Shown here piece after piece: positions 1 through 9,153 of a stretch of 64,000 nucleotides of DNA. The stretch is taken from assembly GCA_020846855.1 (NCBI GenBank), contig JADLDD010000039.1:34725-98724 (forward strand), written 5' to 3'. The notes under the pieces were generated by a model. The model saw only the letters and a list, made by a program, of their open reading frames with translations. It was not told where the DNA came from and ran no database searches. The position numbers were made by a program, and so were the translations under genes. Numbering within the stretch: the stretch's first letter is position 1; each line of letters starts with the position of its first letter. The DNA is from Acidimicrobiia bacterium (lineage in GTDB: Bacteria; Actinomycetota; Acidimicrobiia; IMCC26256; JADLDD01).

Positions 1-2
1 CC

Positions 3-929
3 TCCGACGTGCTCAACAGCGTCATCAACGAGGACCAGGTCGGGCGGATCGCCGAGGTCCCAGGCGTCGACCGGGTGGTAGGGGTACTGCTCGCGACCAC
101 GAAGCTCGACGCGGACCACCCCCTCTTCATCCAGATCGGGATCGACCCCACCGACCTCACCCCCTTCGGGGTGAACGTCGTGGCCGGCCGGCCGTTCGGG
201 GCCACCGCGTCGCACGAGATGATGCTGGGTTGGCGGGCCGCCCAGGACATGGGCAAGCACGTCGGCGATCCCATGGTCGTCGACGGCGTCCGCTACCGGA
301 TCGTGGGCATCTTCTCGGTGGGGCAGGCCCTCGGCGACACCGCCGGCATGCTCCCCCTCGTACCGCTGCAGGCCCACCAGCGGGAGCCGGGACTCGTCAG
401 CCTGGCCTTCGTCCAGGTCGCGCCGGGTGCGGGGATCGAGGCCGTGCGCCACCGCATCGAGGCCCGGTTCCCCGTCCTCACCACCGTGCGGACGGCCGCG
501 GAGTTCGGGCGGGCCGACCGCACGCTCGTGTACCTGAACGCCGCCGACCGGGCGGCCACGTTCCTCGCCCTCGTCATCGGCGCGGTCATCGTGACCAACA
601 CGATGCTCCTGTCGTTCTTCGAGCGCACCCGGGAGTTCGGGCTGCTCCGGGCCGTCGGGTGGGCCCGCTTCCGCATCCTCGCCATGGTGGTGGGGGAGGC
701 GCTCGTCATCTCGGTGCTCGGGGCCGGGGTCGGGGTCGGCATCGGGTACGGCGTGGTCCTGCTCCTCGAGCAGCTGCCGAGCCTCGCCGGCGTGCTGAGT
801 GCCGACTTCACGGCCGGGGAGTTCGGTCGCGCTCTCTGGGTCGCGGCCGGCATCGGGTTCTTCGGCGCGATCTACCCGGCGCTGCGGGCCGCGTTCCTCC
901 AGCCGATCAAGGCCCTGAGGCGGGAGTGA
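3..929 (+). CDS. ABC transporter permease, FtsX/MacB family (5' end missing)
   Basis: C-terminal part of a membrane permease of the FtsX/MacB (LolC/E-like) superfamily, which exports lipids, lipoproteins, peptides or drugs rather than importing. The visible part starts inside the periplasmic MacB-PCD-like domain (motifs such as GVNVVAGRPF and GWRAAQDMG). It then shows the typical last three membrane segments: AATFLALVIGAVIVTNTMLLS, a segment near LAMVVGEALVISVLG, and WVAAGIGFFGAIYPALRAA with the family ending P-A-x-R-A. The frame is open to the window edge, so the true start lies upstream; the track's GTG at 9 is internal. The ATPase gene begins 7 bp downstream, forming an exporter pair. The substrate cannot be told from sequence. 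Confidence 0.85.
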   Translation, partial: SDVLNSVINEDQVGRIAEVPGVDRVVGVLLATTKLDADHPLFIQIGIDPTDLTPFGVNVVAGRPFGATASHEMMLGWRAAQDMGKHVGDPMVVDGVRYRIVGIFSVGQALGDTAGMLPLVPLQAHQREPGLVSLAFVQVAPGAGIEAVRHRIEARFPVLTTVRTAAEFGRADRTLVYLNAADRAATFLALVIGAVIVTNTMLLSFFERTREFGLLRAVGWARFRILAMVVGEALVISVLGAGVGVGIGYGVVLLLEQLPSLAGVLSADFTAGEFGRALWVAAGIGFFGAIYPALRAAFLQPIKALRRE

Positions 930-936
930 CCGCCCC

Positions 937-1680
937 GTGACCACCACCGGCGCAACCGCCGCCCCCGGCCCGGCCCGACCGGACAGGTCGAGGCTGGTCA
1001 TCGAGGTCACCGACCTCCACAAGCACTACGACCGCGGCCGGGTCCACGCCCTCGACGGCCTCGACCTCCAGGTCGCCCAGGGTGAGCTCCTGGCCGTCAC
1101 CGGACCGTCGGGCTCGGGCAAGTCGACGCTGCTCCATCTGCTCGCCGCGCTCGACTCGCCCACGTCGGGCCGGATCGTCGTCGGCGGCGAGGACCTGGCC
1201 GCTCTCCGGGCCCCCAACCGCTACCGGCGCGACCGGATCGGCCTCGTGTTCCAGCTCCACAACCTGCTGCCCCACCTGACGGCCCAGCAGAACGTGGAGA
1301 TCGCCATGATCGGCACCTCCCGTCGCCGCGCCGAGATGAGGCGGCGGGCGGCCGACCTCCTCGACGAGGTGGGCCTGGCCCGCCACCTGCACCGCAAGCC
1401 ACCCGAGCTCTCCGGCGGTGAGCGCCAGCGGGTCGCCATCGCGCGGGCCCTGGCCAACGAACCGTCGCTGCTGCTGGCCGACGAACCGACCGGCAGCCTC
1501 GACAGCGAGGCGGTGGACGCGACCCTGGCCCAGTTCCGGGCCCTGCGCGACGACCGCGGCGTGACCGTGGTCCTGATCACCCACGACCGCGACGTCGCGG
1601 CCTCCGCCGACCGCCTGGTGACCATCCGCGACGGCCGCGTGGTCGGCGACGTCAGGGCGGAACGGCTCGCGCCCTCGTGA
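937..1680 (+). CDS. ABC transporter ATP-binding protein, LolD/MacB type
   Basis: Cytoplasmic ATPase that powers the FtsX-like permease just upstream. It has a Walker A (GPSGSGKST), a Q-loop (VFQLHNLLPHLT), the signature LSGGERQRVAIARAL, a Walker B (LLLADEPTGSLD) and the switch His (LITHDRD). The length of 247 residues is normal for the LolD/MacB/FtsE group, and the insert after the Q-loop fits that group. A Pro/Ala-rich N-terminal tail of about 15 residues precedes the domain. GTG start 7 bp after the permease stop. The 3' end overlaps the convergent kinase-fusion gene by 29 bp. Substrate unknown. Confidence 0.9.
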   Translation: MTTTGATAAPGPARPDRSRLVIEVTDLHKHYDRGRVHALDGLDLQVAQGELLAVTGPSGSGKSTLLHLLAALDSPTSGRIVVGGEDLAALRAPNRYRRDRIGLVFQLHNLLPHLTAQQNVEIAMIGTSRRRAEMRRRAADLLDEVGLARHLHRKPPELSGGERQRVAIARALANEPSLLLADEPTGSLDSEAVDATLAQFRALRDDRGVTVVLITHDRDVAASADRLVTIRDGRVVGDVRAERLAPS

Positions 1681-3142
1681 TGAGCGCCCGAGCCCGGCCG
1701 GCGACCTCGGCGGGTGGGCGGCTCGTGTCGAGCGGCCGGGCCGCGGGCCACGGCACGGCGCGGGCGGCCATGGAGCGGAGCACCTCGACCGTGGCGTCGG
1801 ACGGGTCGCCCCCGGCGCGGGCCCGCGCCTCGACGCGCGCCGCGGCCACGTCCACGGGCACCTCGCAGCGGCGGGCCACCAGCGCCGCGTGGTGCTCGGC
1901 GGCGAGCGCCTCGGCCCGGACCCTCTCCGACGGGTCGCTCCACGACGCGTCGAGCACCACCGGCTGTCCGAGGGCGAGCAGGCGGCCGGCCCGCCGGCGG
2001 AGCTCGGCGTAGACGGCCTCCGTGGCGCGAGGGGAGTAGAGGCCCTCCCCGACGCCCGACGTCGCGCGGTCCCGCGGCTCGAGCCCCGCCTGCTCCTTGC
2101 GGACCTCGTCGGAGCGCAGCCAGGGCCATCCTTCGGCTCTCGCCACCGCGCCCGCGACCGTCGACTTGCCCGTTCCCGGGAGGCCCCCCACCAGCACGAG
2201 CACCACCCGCCCGGCCTCCAGGTGGGCGCGGCAGAGCGACAGGAGGTCACGGGCCGCCGCCGCGTGCCCGTCGCGCTCCGGGCCCGACGTCTGGCTCCAC
2301 CTGAGCGTCGTGACCTTCGCCCGGACCTGGGCCCGGTAGGCGGCGTAGTGGTGGGCGAGGGTGGCCGGGAACCCGTCGCCCGACGCGTCGCGGTACGCGA
2401 CCCAGAACGCGTCGGCGAGGTCGCGCCGGCCGAGCCGCTCGAGGTCCATGGCGAGGAACGCGGCGTCGGCGAGCGTGTCGCCGTGACGGAGCGCGTCGTC
2501 GAACTCGAGGCCGTCGAGGACGCGCGGCCCGTCGTCGAGCAGGTAGACGTCGTCGGCCTGGAGGTCGCCGTGGCCGTCCCGGACGTGGCCCGCCGCGATC
2601 CGGTCCTCGAAGAGCGGTTCGCGACCGGCCAGGTACTCCCGGCTCAGCGCCATCGCCGCGGCGACGTCGGACGCGGGCAGGACCGGCCCGACGTGCGGCT
2701 CCATGGCGACGAAGTTGCCCTCCCACAGCGCCCCGACCGCGTTACGGCGCGCCGGAGCCGGATCGACGCGCGCCGCGGTGGCGTGGAACGCCGCGATGGT
2801 GCGGGCCAGCGCCGCCACGTCGGTGCGCAGCGGAGCGCCCGCGGCCGCGAGGGTCGCCAGGCGGCGATCCGAGGGCATGCGGCGCATGACCACCAGGTGG
2901 TCGCAGAGCTCTCCGTCGGGCCCGGTCACGTCGGCTACGCCCAGGTACACGTCGGGAGCGAGGCGACGGTTCAGCTCCACCTCGCGGTGGCAGGCCTGCC
3001 GGCGGGCCTCGCGGGTGGAGAAGTCGACGAAGTCGGTGCGGACGGGCTTCTTGAGCTTGTAGGCCCGCCCGCCCACGAAGAAGAGCGTGGAGATGTGGGT
3101 CTCGACTACCGCGGCGGGTTCCGCCGGTTCCGGATCGGGCAC
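1652..3142 (-). CDS. APH-like phosphotransferase fused to P-loop kinase (COG2187/COG0645 type)
   Basis: Two-domain protein of 496 residues. Residues about 1-310 resemble the aminoglycoside phosphotransferase/choline kinase-like fold, with a catalytic-loop-like HGDLQADDVY and a following D-G-L-E-F-D. The usual HGDLHxxN is altered, since the Asn position is Asp. Residues about 320-496 are a small P-loop kinase with Walker A GGLPGTGKST, like the AAA/gluconate-kinase-like domains of this known fusion family. The biological substrate of the family is not established to my knowledge; resistance should not be assumed. GTG start chosen; there is no clear Shine-Dalgarno sequence. It runs convergent to, and overlaps, the ABC ATPase gene by 29 bp, and is divergent from the acylase gene with 63 bp between. 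Confidence 0.8.
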   Translation of the reverse strand: MPDPEPAEPAAVVETHISTLFFVGGRAYKLKKPVRTDFVDFSTREARRQACHREVELNRRLAPDVYLGVADVTGPDGELCDHLVVMRRMPSDRRLATLAAAGAPLRTDVAALARTIAAFHATAARVDPAPARRNAVGALWEGNFVAMEPHVGPVLPASDVAAAMALSREYLAGREPLFEDRIAAGHVRDGHGDLQADDVYLLDDGPRVLDGLEFDDALRHGDTLADAAFLAMDLERLGRRDLADAFWVAYRDASGDGFPATLAHHYAAYRAQVRAKVTTLRWSQTSGPERDGHAAAARDLLSLCRAHLEAGRVVLVLVGGLPGTGKSTVAGAVARAEGWPWLRSDEVRKEQAGLEPRDRATSGVGEGLYSPRATEAVYAELRRRAGRLLALGQPVVLDASWSDPSERVRAEALAAEHHAALVARRCEVPVDVAAARVEARARAGGDPSDATVEVLRSMAARAVPWPAARPLDTSRPPAEVAGRARALITRARAVPP

Positions 3143-3205
3143 GGGCCCATCGTGCTACAAACGCGCCCGCACCCGGCCTCGAGGCGCCGACGGGAGGGAG
3201 ACTAG

Positions 3206-5617
3206 GTGGAGCGACGTCCGGGCCCCGAGGCCGCCGGCGACGACCACTACGAGGCCGAGATCCGCCGGACCACCCACGGTGTCGCGCACGTCCGGGCGGC
3301 CGGCTGGGGGAGCCTCGGCTTCGGTCAGGGCTTCGCCTGCGCCCGCGACCACCTGCCGACCATCGCCGACCAGGTCGTGAAGGTCCGGGGCGAGCGGTCC
3401 CGGTTCCACGGTCCCGGCCCCGACGGTGCCCACCTGGCCGGCGACTTCGGGTACCGGGCGCTCGACCTGGTGGGCCGGGCCGCCCACCTGCGCGACGCGC
3501 AGCCGGCGTGGATCCGGGAGCTGGTCGACGGCTACGCGGCGGGGTACAACGCGTGGCTGGCCGAGGCCCGGGGCGCCGGATCGCTCCCCGCCTGGTGCGC
3601 GGAGGCCCGATGGATCCGCCCGCTCTCCGCGCTCGACCTCTACACCTACCTGGGCGACGTCGCGCTGCTGGGGAGCGGCCGCAACCTCGTGGGCCTGATC
3701 GGGCGCGCCGAGGCCCCCGGCCCCGACGGCCCGGTCCCCCCGTCGCCGGCCGGCGGTCTCGGCACCGCCCCGGCGGCGAGCAACGGGTGGGCGTTCGGCG
3801 GCGAGGTCACCGACGGCGGACACGGCCTGGTGGTGGCCAACCCGCACTTCCCGTGGTACGGCGAGGCGCGCTTCTGGGAGTGCCACCTCACCATCCCCGG
3901 CGTCCTCGACGTGTACGGCGTCTCGCTGCTCGGGGTGCCGGGCGTCCAGATCGGCTTCAACCGCCACGTGGCGTGGACGCACACGTTCTCCAGGGGTCAC
4001 CGCTTCACCGTGTACGCCCTCGACCTCGTCGACGGCGAGCCCACGCGCTACCGCTACGGCGACACCGTGCGGGCGATGGAACCGACCACCTATTCCGTCG
4101 AGGTCGCCGCCGGCGAGCCGGCCGGCGGCGCCGGGGACCCCGGCGGCCTGGTCACCGTCGAACGGACTCTGTGGTCCAGCCACCACGGGCCGATCCTGAA
4201 CCTGCCCGTCCTCGGCTGGGGCCTCGACACCGCGTACTCGTACCGCGACGCCAACCTCTCCAACACGGGGGTGCTGGAGCTCTTCCTCCGCACCGACCGG
4301 GCCGGATCGGTCGACGAGGTGAAGCGCGTCTACGCGGAGGTCGACGCCATGGCCTGGGTCAACACCCTGGCCGCCGACACGACCGGGCAGGCCTGGTACA
4401 TCGACGGCTCGGCGACTCCCAACCTCTCCGCCGCGGCCCAGGAGCGGTTCACCACCCGGGTCCACGACGACCTCGTCGCCGCCCTGCTGCTCCAGAACCG
4501 GATCGCGCTCCTCGACGGGAGCGACCCCGGCGACGAGTGGGTCGAGGAGCCGGGCGCCCGGGAGCCGGGCCTGGTGCCGTTCGCGCGTCTGCCGCAACTG
4601 GACCGCCGCGACTACGTGGTGAACGCGAACGACTCGCACTGGCTCTCCCACCCCGACGCCCGGCTCGAGGGCTACTCCGTCCTCCACGGCTTCGAACGGA
4701 CCCCCCGCTCCATGAGGACGCGCCACGCCCTCCGGGCGGCGGCGGAGCTCGTGGCGAACGGCCCGGTCACCGCCGGGGCGGCGCTCGCGATGGTGTTCTC
4801 GAACGTGAGCCTCAGCGCCGCGATGCTGCGCGACGACGTGGTGCGGCGGTGCCGCGAGGCGGGAGCGGTGGAGGTCGACGGGCGCACCGCCGACCTCGGG
4901 GTGGTCGCCGAGGTGCTGGCCCGCTGGGACGGCCGCTGCGATCTCGACTCGACGGGCGTGGCGCTGTGGCGGGAGATGATGGCGTCGCTGCCGGAGGGGG
5001 CCTGGCTCGACGCCGGTCCCCTGTGGGCGCGGTCGTTCGACCCCGCCGACCCGGTGGCGACGCCGGCCGGCCTGGCCCCGGCCCCCGAGGGCGCCGACGA
5101 CCCGGTGGTGGCGGCGGCGGCCCGGGCCGTGTTCGCCCTGGAGGCGGCCGGGGTCGCGATCGGTGCGCCCCTGCGCGCCGTCCAGTGGGCGGCCCGCGGC
5201 ACCGAGCGCGTCCCCGTCCACGGGGGCGGCGAGGGGGAGGGCGTCCTCAACGTGCTGGCTCCCGTGGGTTCGCTCCCGTCGGCCAGCCTCGACCCCGTCC
5301 CCGGGACGCCCCCGCCGGTCGACGGCCGGGCGCCGCGCACCGGCCTCGCCGAGGGCGGCTACCAGGTGAGCTACGGGACGAGCTTCGTGATGGCGGTCGA
5401 GATGCGGCCCGCGGGGCCGCGCGGCCTCGGTGTGCTCGCCTACGGGCAGGCCGGCGACTCGCTGTCGCCCCACCACCACGACGGCACGGGCGCGTTCGCC
5501 GCCAAGAGCACCCGGGCGCTCCTGTTCACCGACGCCGAGATCGACGCCGACCCCGACCTGGTCCGCCGGGTCGTGACCGCGCCCCGGCCCGCCCCGGCGG
5601 GTCGCCCGGAGGGGTGA
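3206..5617 (+). CDS. Penicillin acylase family N-terminal nucleophile hydrolase
   Basis: Ntn-hydrolase of the penicillin amidase/aculeacin A acylase/AHL acylase family, cleaving an amide in an acylated substrate. These enzymes self-process to expose an N-terminal serine; here the likely site is A-A-S-N-G-W, with Ser about residue 192 beginning the beta chain, followed by the family pattern V-A-N-P-H. The beta chain also has GVPGVQIGFNRHVAWTHTF and late VVNANDSHW and GYQVSYGTSF elements. The size of 803 residues is normal. Unlike well-studied members I see no signal peptide: the N-terminus is hydrophilic (MERRPGPEAAGDDHYEAEIR). GTG start. Substrate class (beta-lactam, AHL, peptide) cannot be assigned. 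Confidence 0.85.
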   Translation: MERRPGPEAAGDDHYEAEIRRTTHGVAHVRAAGWGSLGFGQGFACARDHLPTIADQVVKVRGERSRFHGPGPDGAHLAGDFGYRALDLVGRAAHLRDAQPAWIRELVDGYAAGYNAWLAEARGAGSLPAWCAEARWIRPLSALDLYTYLGDVALLGSGRNLVGLIGRAEAPGPDGPVPPSPAGGLGTAPAASNGWAFGGEVTDGGHGLVVANPHFPWYGEARFWECHLTIPGVLDVYGVSLLGVPGVQIGFNRHVAWTHTFSRGHRFTVYALDLVDGEPTRYRYGDTVRAMEPTTYSVEVAAGEPAGGAGDPGGLVTVERTLWSSHHGPILNLPVLGWGLDTAYSYRDANLSNTGVLELFLRTDRAGSVDEVKRVYAEVDAMAWVNTLAADTTGQAWYIDGSATPNLSAAAQERFTTRVHDDLVAALLLQNRIALLDGSDPGDEWVEEPGAREPGLVPFARLPQLDRRDYVVNANDSHWLSHPDARLEGYSVLHGFERTPRSMRTRHALRAAAELVANGPVTAGAALAMVFSNVSLSAAMLRDDVVRRCREAGAVEVDGRTADLGVVAEVLARWDGRCDLDSTGVALWREMMASLPEGAWLDAGPLWARSFDPADPVATPAGLAPAPEGADDPVVAAAARAVFALEAAGVAIGAPLRAVQWAARGTERVPVHGGGEGEGVLNVLAPVGSLPSASLDPVPGTPPPVDGRAPRTGLAEGGYQVSYGTSFVMAVEMRPAGPRGLGVLAYGQAGDSLSPHHHDGTGAFAAKSTRALLFTDAEIDADPDLVRRVVTAPRPAPAGRPEG

Positions 5618-5694
5618 CGGCGAACGCGACCGTGCGCGCTCGACGATGTCGGTGGTCGGGGATACCGTGGCGCCCGGAGCAAGGAGGTCGGCCC

Positions 5695-6222
5695 GTGGGT
5701 CGTCGGCTGGTCGTGGTTCCTCTCGTGATCCTCTCCGGTCTGCTCCCGGGCCTCGCGGCGATGCCGGTGAGGGCCGCGGGCCCGGTGAAGACGGCGACGC
5801 TCTCGGCCGTGCTGGACGGTACGAGCTCGATCGAGTTCCCCGGCGGCTACGAGATCACCAACGAGGTGATGACGGGGACCTTCGTCGACGCCCGCTACGG
5901 CCGGGGCACGTACCGCATCGATGCCACGATGGTCGAGCGGGAGTTCGGCTTCGGCATCTCGGGGGCCTTCGTTCTCCGCTTCCGGGGTCGGGCCACGCTC
6001 TCCGGCGCACTGCTCGTTCCCGATGCGGGGTCCGGTGGCGCCCTCGACGGCACGCTGATGGTGGAGTCGGGTACCGGGCGCTTCCGGGGGATGACGGGGG
6101 AGCTCGTGTTCCACCTGGACCGATCCGGAGCGTTCAACCCGCCGGATCCCGTGTTCACCAGCGACAGCGGAACCGTCTCGGGAACGCTGCTGTGGGTACG
6201 GCCGGCCCGTCCCCGAGCCTGA
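5695..6222 (+). CDS. Small secreted protein, unknown beta-rich domain
   Basis: Predicted secreted protein of 175 residues that the ORF track hides inside a longer frame. The start is fixed by a strong Shine-Dalgarno AAGGAGG at 5681-5687 before GTG 5695. The N-terminus is a classical signal peptide (MGRRLVVVPLVILSGLLPGLAAMPVRAA). The mature part is Gly/Thr-rich with alternating hydrophobic residues, e.g. GTFVDARYGRGTYRID and GTGRFRGMTGELVFH, suggesting an all-beta fold like the allene-oxide-cyclase or dirigent-like barrels. That fold call is only an impression. No catalytic motif is visible. It lies 77 bp after the acylase and may be transcribed with it. Function unknown. Confidence 0.75.
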   Translation: MGRRLVVVPLVILSGLLPGLAAMPVRAAGPVKTATLSAVLDGTSSIEFPGGYEITNEVMTGTFVDARYGRGTYRIDATMVEREFGFGISGAFVLRFRGRATLSGALLVPDAGSGGALDGTLMVESGTGRFRGMTGELVFHLDRSGAFNPPDPVFTSDSGTVSGTLLWVRPARPRA

Positions 6223-6233
6223 GGCCGCGTGCG

Positions 6234-8249
6234 TCACGGGGTGACGATCGGGAAGCCCATCGTGAACGTGTCGAGGAGCCCGAGGAGCTCCTCGAGCGGT
6301 CCGCCGGGGCCCTGGACCGCGGCGTCGCCGCGGGCCACGAGATCGGCTAGGGCGGTCGTGCCCCCCGCGAGCTCGGCGAGGGCCGGATGGGTGATCCGCA
6401 GCACCGTCTCATCGCCGGCCGGGCCGGGGTCGGGCCGGACCGCGCCGCGATGGAGGGCGCCGTGCTCGATGCCGATCGGGTGCGCCGCACCCGACGGGTC
6501 TCCGGGCCGGTCGGGGGTGGGGGTGACCACCACCGTGAGCTCGATCCGCCGCCCGTCGGCGGCGGGTCCGTCGAGGCGCACCCCGAGGAGGTCGATGAGC
6601 ATCTCGTCGGTGGCGGCGCCGAGCATCTCGGGCCGGGTGAACGGCCCGGCGCCGAGCGGTGCCGGGCCGTGGCGGAGCTCCTGGGCGCCGGTCAGGTAGA
6701 AGTCGCGCCAGGGCCCGGACTCCGACTGGTAGCCGAGCTGCTCGAGCGCGTCGGCCTGGAGGAGGCGGGCGTCGGTGTTCGACGGGTCGGAGAACACGAG
6801 GTGGGTCAGGACCTCGGCCACCCAGCGGTAGTCGCCCGCGTCGAACGAGGCCCGGGCCCGCTCGAGCAGCGCATCGGCACCGCCCATGAAGTCGACGTAG
6901 CGCCGCCCCGCCTCGGCCGGGGGCAGCGGGTGCAGGTGCGCCGGGTGGGCGTCGAACCAGCCCAGGTAGCGCTGGTAGACGGCCTTGGCGTTGTGGTTCG
7001 CCGTCCCGTAGTAGCCCCGCACGTGGGGGACCGACGCCAGGCTCGGAGGTAGCTCCAACTGTTCGGCGATCTCGGTGCTGGTGTGGCCGTGGTTGGCGAG
7101 GCGCATGGTCTGGTCGTGGAGGTACCGGTACGCGTCGCGCTGCTCACGGAGGAAGCGCAGGCACTCGTCGCGTCCCCAGCGGGGCCAGTGGTGCGTGGCG
7201 AAGATCAACTCGGTGCGGTCGCCGAAGAGCTCGATCGCCTCTTGGACGTATCGGCTCCACGCCCGGGCGTCGCGCACCGCCGCGCCCCGGGGCGTGTAGA
7301 CGTTGTGCAGGGTGCCGGTGCAGTTCTCGGCCGTGCACAGCCAGCCCCGGTCGGGGAAGAAGAAGTTCAACTCGGCGGGGGCCTCGGCCTCGGGCGTCGA
7401 CTGGAACGCGATGCGAACGCCGTCGACGACCATCTCGGTGCCGGTCTCGGCGATCTCGACCGAGGGCGCGACCAGCCCGATGGTGCCGAGTAGGGGCATC
7501 CCCTTGCCCAGCCCGCAGTCGACGTGACCGCGGGCGTCGCGGGGGAGCAGGAGCCCGAACATGTACGACGCCCGGCGCCCCATGACCGTGCCGGCCACCA
7601 CGTTCTCGTCGACGGCCGCGTCGAGGAAGCCGGCGGGGGCGATCACCGGCACGCGCCCGGAGGCCACGTCGGCCTCGTCGACCACTGCCCGCATGCCCCC
7701 GAAGTGGTCGGCGTGGCTGTGGGTGACGATCACCGCGGCGACGGGGCGGTCCTCCACGTGCTCGGCCACCAGGGCCAGCGCGGCGCGGGCCGTCTCCTCG
7801 CAGCTCAGCGTGTCGATGACGATCCAGCCCGAGTCCGAGGCCACGAACGTCATGTTGGAGATGTCGATGCCCCGCACCTGGTAGAGGCCGTCGTCGACCC
7901 GGAACAGGCCGGCGTGGGCGTTGAGCCGGGCCTGGCGCCACAGGTTCGGGTGCACGGTATCGGGCCCGTCGTCGTCGAGGAACCCGTACGCGTCGAGGTC
8001 CCAGACGGCGTGCCCGGCCCGGTGCACCAGGGCCTCCTGGACCGGCTCGGCGATCAGGCCTCGCCGGGCCAGGTCGGCCTCGGTGGCGTCGCGGTCCTCG
8101 GTGTCTCCCGGGGTTCCGGGCCGGCCGCCGGCCGGTCCGGTTCGGGCGGCCTCCCACGCGTCACGGGTCGCCGGGGCGGCGCGGCGCCGTTCGCCGTACT
8201 GGTCCTGCTCGTCGTGCTCGTCGTGGTCCACGGCGGCAGCTTCGCGCAC
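6234..8249 (-). CDS. Alkyl sulfatase-like metallo-beta-lactamase fold hydrolase
   Basis: Zn-dependent hydrolase of the SdsA1/BDS1/YjcS group, which splits alkyl sulfate esters to alcohol and sulfate. It carries the metal motif THSHADHFGG, the family block TAENCTGTLHNVYTPRGA, the third metal-site THHWPRWG, and the downstream alkylsulfatase dimerisation region (HTSTEIAEQLELP, HVRGYYGTANHN, Y-x-R-Y-L-G-W). A C-terminal SCP2-like domain follows (from about residue 530; ending near FTMGFPIV). No signal peptide is visible; secreted homologues have one. The annotated GTG start gives a charged low-complexity N-terminus, so translation may begin 50-60 codons downstream. It is convergent with the secreted-protein gene (11-bp gap). 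Confidence 0.88.
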   Translation of the reverse strand: MREAAAVDHDEHDEQDQYGERRRAAPATRDAWEAARTGPAGGRPGTPGDTEDRDATEADLARRGLIAEPVQEALVHRAGHAVWDLDAYGFLDDDGPDTVHPNLWRQARLNAHAGLFRVDDGLYQVRGIDISNMTFVASDSGWIVIDTLSCEETARAALALVAEHVEDRPVAAVIVTHSHADHFGGMRAVVDEADVASGRVPVIAPAGFLDAAVDENVVAGTVMGRRASYMFGLLLPRDARGHVDCGLGKGMPLLGTIGLVAPSVEIAETGTEMVVDGVRIAFQSTPEAEAPAELNFFFPDRGWLCTAENCTGTLHNVYTPRGAAVRDARAWSRYVQEAIELFGDRTELIFATHHWPRWGRDECLRFLREQRDAYRYLHDQTMRLANHGHTSTEIAEQLELPPSLASVPHVRGYYGTANHNAKAVYQRYLGWFDAHPAHLHPLPPAEAGRRYVDFMGGADALLERARASFDAGDYRWVAEVLTHLVFSDPSNTDARLLQADALEQLGYQSESGPWRDFYLTGAQELRHGPAPLGAGPFTRPEMLGAATDEMLIDLLGVRLDGPAADGRRIELTVVVTPTPDRPGDPSGAAHPIGIEHGALHRGAVRPDPGPAGDETVLRITHPALAELAGGTTALADLVARGDAAVQGPGGPLEELLGLLDTFTMGFPIVTP

Positions 8250-8291
8250 CTCCGTCCGCTGGTGCGCCGGGGCGCGGGGCCGGCCCGAGCC

Positions 8292-9080
8292 TCAGCGGCG
8301 GGGGGGTCGCGACGCCTGCAGGTCGGTGAGCAGCGCGCGGGTGTCCTGCCGGTGCCGGGGCAGGGGTTCGATCCACGCCCGCGGGTCGGCGGCGGGTACG
8401 TGCGCGGCCAGCGACGACCGGAGCTGTGCCACCGTCGACGGCAGGTGCGGGTCCCGTGGGGTGAGCGCCACGAAGCCGTGGGGTCCGTTGACGGCCAGTG
8501 TCTCGCCGGCCCGGAACCAGTGCCGGAGGCAGTCGGCCACCGCCACGCGGCGACCGGCCGCGACGAGCGGGGCCGGTTCCGCCTGCACGTCGATCACCAC
8601 CAGGGCGTACGCGTCGTTGGCGGCGACCTCCAGGGCCGCGCAGTGCTGGTACACCTGATCGACCCGGACCGAGAGGAAGTCGGAGGTGTTCAGGCCGGTC
8701 AGGGCGTCGATGCACCCCGCCGGCCCCAGTGCCGCCACGAAGCCCTCGGCCCAACCCCGGGCGACCCAGCGGTCGGCGTGGGCCCGGGCCAGGCGCCGCC
8801 GCCGGATCGTCCCCAGGGTCGTCGCCAGGGCGTCGAGGTCGGCGAGCGTCTCCGCCAGGCTCAGGCCGAGCTCGGCCCGCGCCGATCCGAGGGCTTCCAG
8901 GGCGGTCCGCGTCTCGGTTCCGGTAACGACCCGGGTCGCGATGTCCTCGGTGGCCGGGCACGGCCACTCGGATTCGTCGATCCCGACGTCGTTCCGGCTG
9001 CGCTCCGACCACCGGCGGAGGACGGCAGCCGTCCTCCGCTCGACGCGCGCGGAGGCGTCGGTCTTGATCCCCACGCTCAA
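8292..9080 (-). CDS. Hypothetical protein with degenerate GGDEF-like C-terminal domain
   Basis: 262 residues. The middle contains DALTGLNTSDFL, which matches the D-x-L-T-G-L-x-N-R-x-x-L entry of GGDEF diguanylate cyclase domains, followed by ALVVIDVQAE where an active enzyme has the metal-binding D-x-D. No GGDEF signature exists; the corresponding strand reads HGFVALTP. The first ~120 residues are helical and charged, ending in WVARGWAEGFVAAL, and could be a sensing or dimerisation module. I infer a catalytically dead GGDEF-derived regulator. Start is TTG 9080 or GTG 9074; neither has a good ribosome site. It is divergent from the sigma-factor gene with 73 bp between them, suggesting shared control. 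Confidence 0.65.
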   Translation of the reverse strand: MSVGIKTDASARVERRTAAVLRRWSERSRNDVGIDESEWPCPATEDIATRVVTGTETRTALEALGSARAELGLSLAETLADLDALATTLGTIRRRRLARAHADRWVARGWAEGFVAALGPAGCIDALTGLNTSDFLSVRVDQVYQHCAALEVAANDAYALVVIDVQAEPAPLVAAGRRVAVADCLRHWFRAGETLAVNGPHGFVALTPRDPHLPSTVAQLRSSLAAHVPAADPRAWIEPLPRHRQDTRALLTDLQASRPPRR

Positions 9081-9089
9081 GGAGACTGG

Positions 9090-9147
9090 CCCGCCTGCCG
9101 ATCATGACGGGGTAATCCGTGCCGAGCGAGCGAGTCGAACAGGCGGG
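9090..9147. promoter_or_regulatory. Divergent intergenic region with 8-bp inverted repeat
   Basis: The 73-bp space between the divergent GGDEF-like and sigma-factor genes holds a perfect inverted repeat: CCCGCCTG at 9090-9097 and CAGGCGGG at 9140-9147. The arms sit near the edges of the region, and one of them lies just before the sigma GTG start. It could be an operator or a pair of half sites; there is no direct evidence for a binding protein. Confidence 0.35.
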
Positions 9148-9153
9148 TAGCAG

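Noticed and set aside
3155-5479. 774-residue minus-strand ORF opposite the acylase gene
   Set aside because: Arg/Pro/His/Gly-rich low-complexity translation with no family motifs; the plus-strand acylase has full family motifs in the same span. A typical high-GC shadow.
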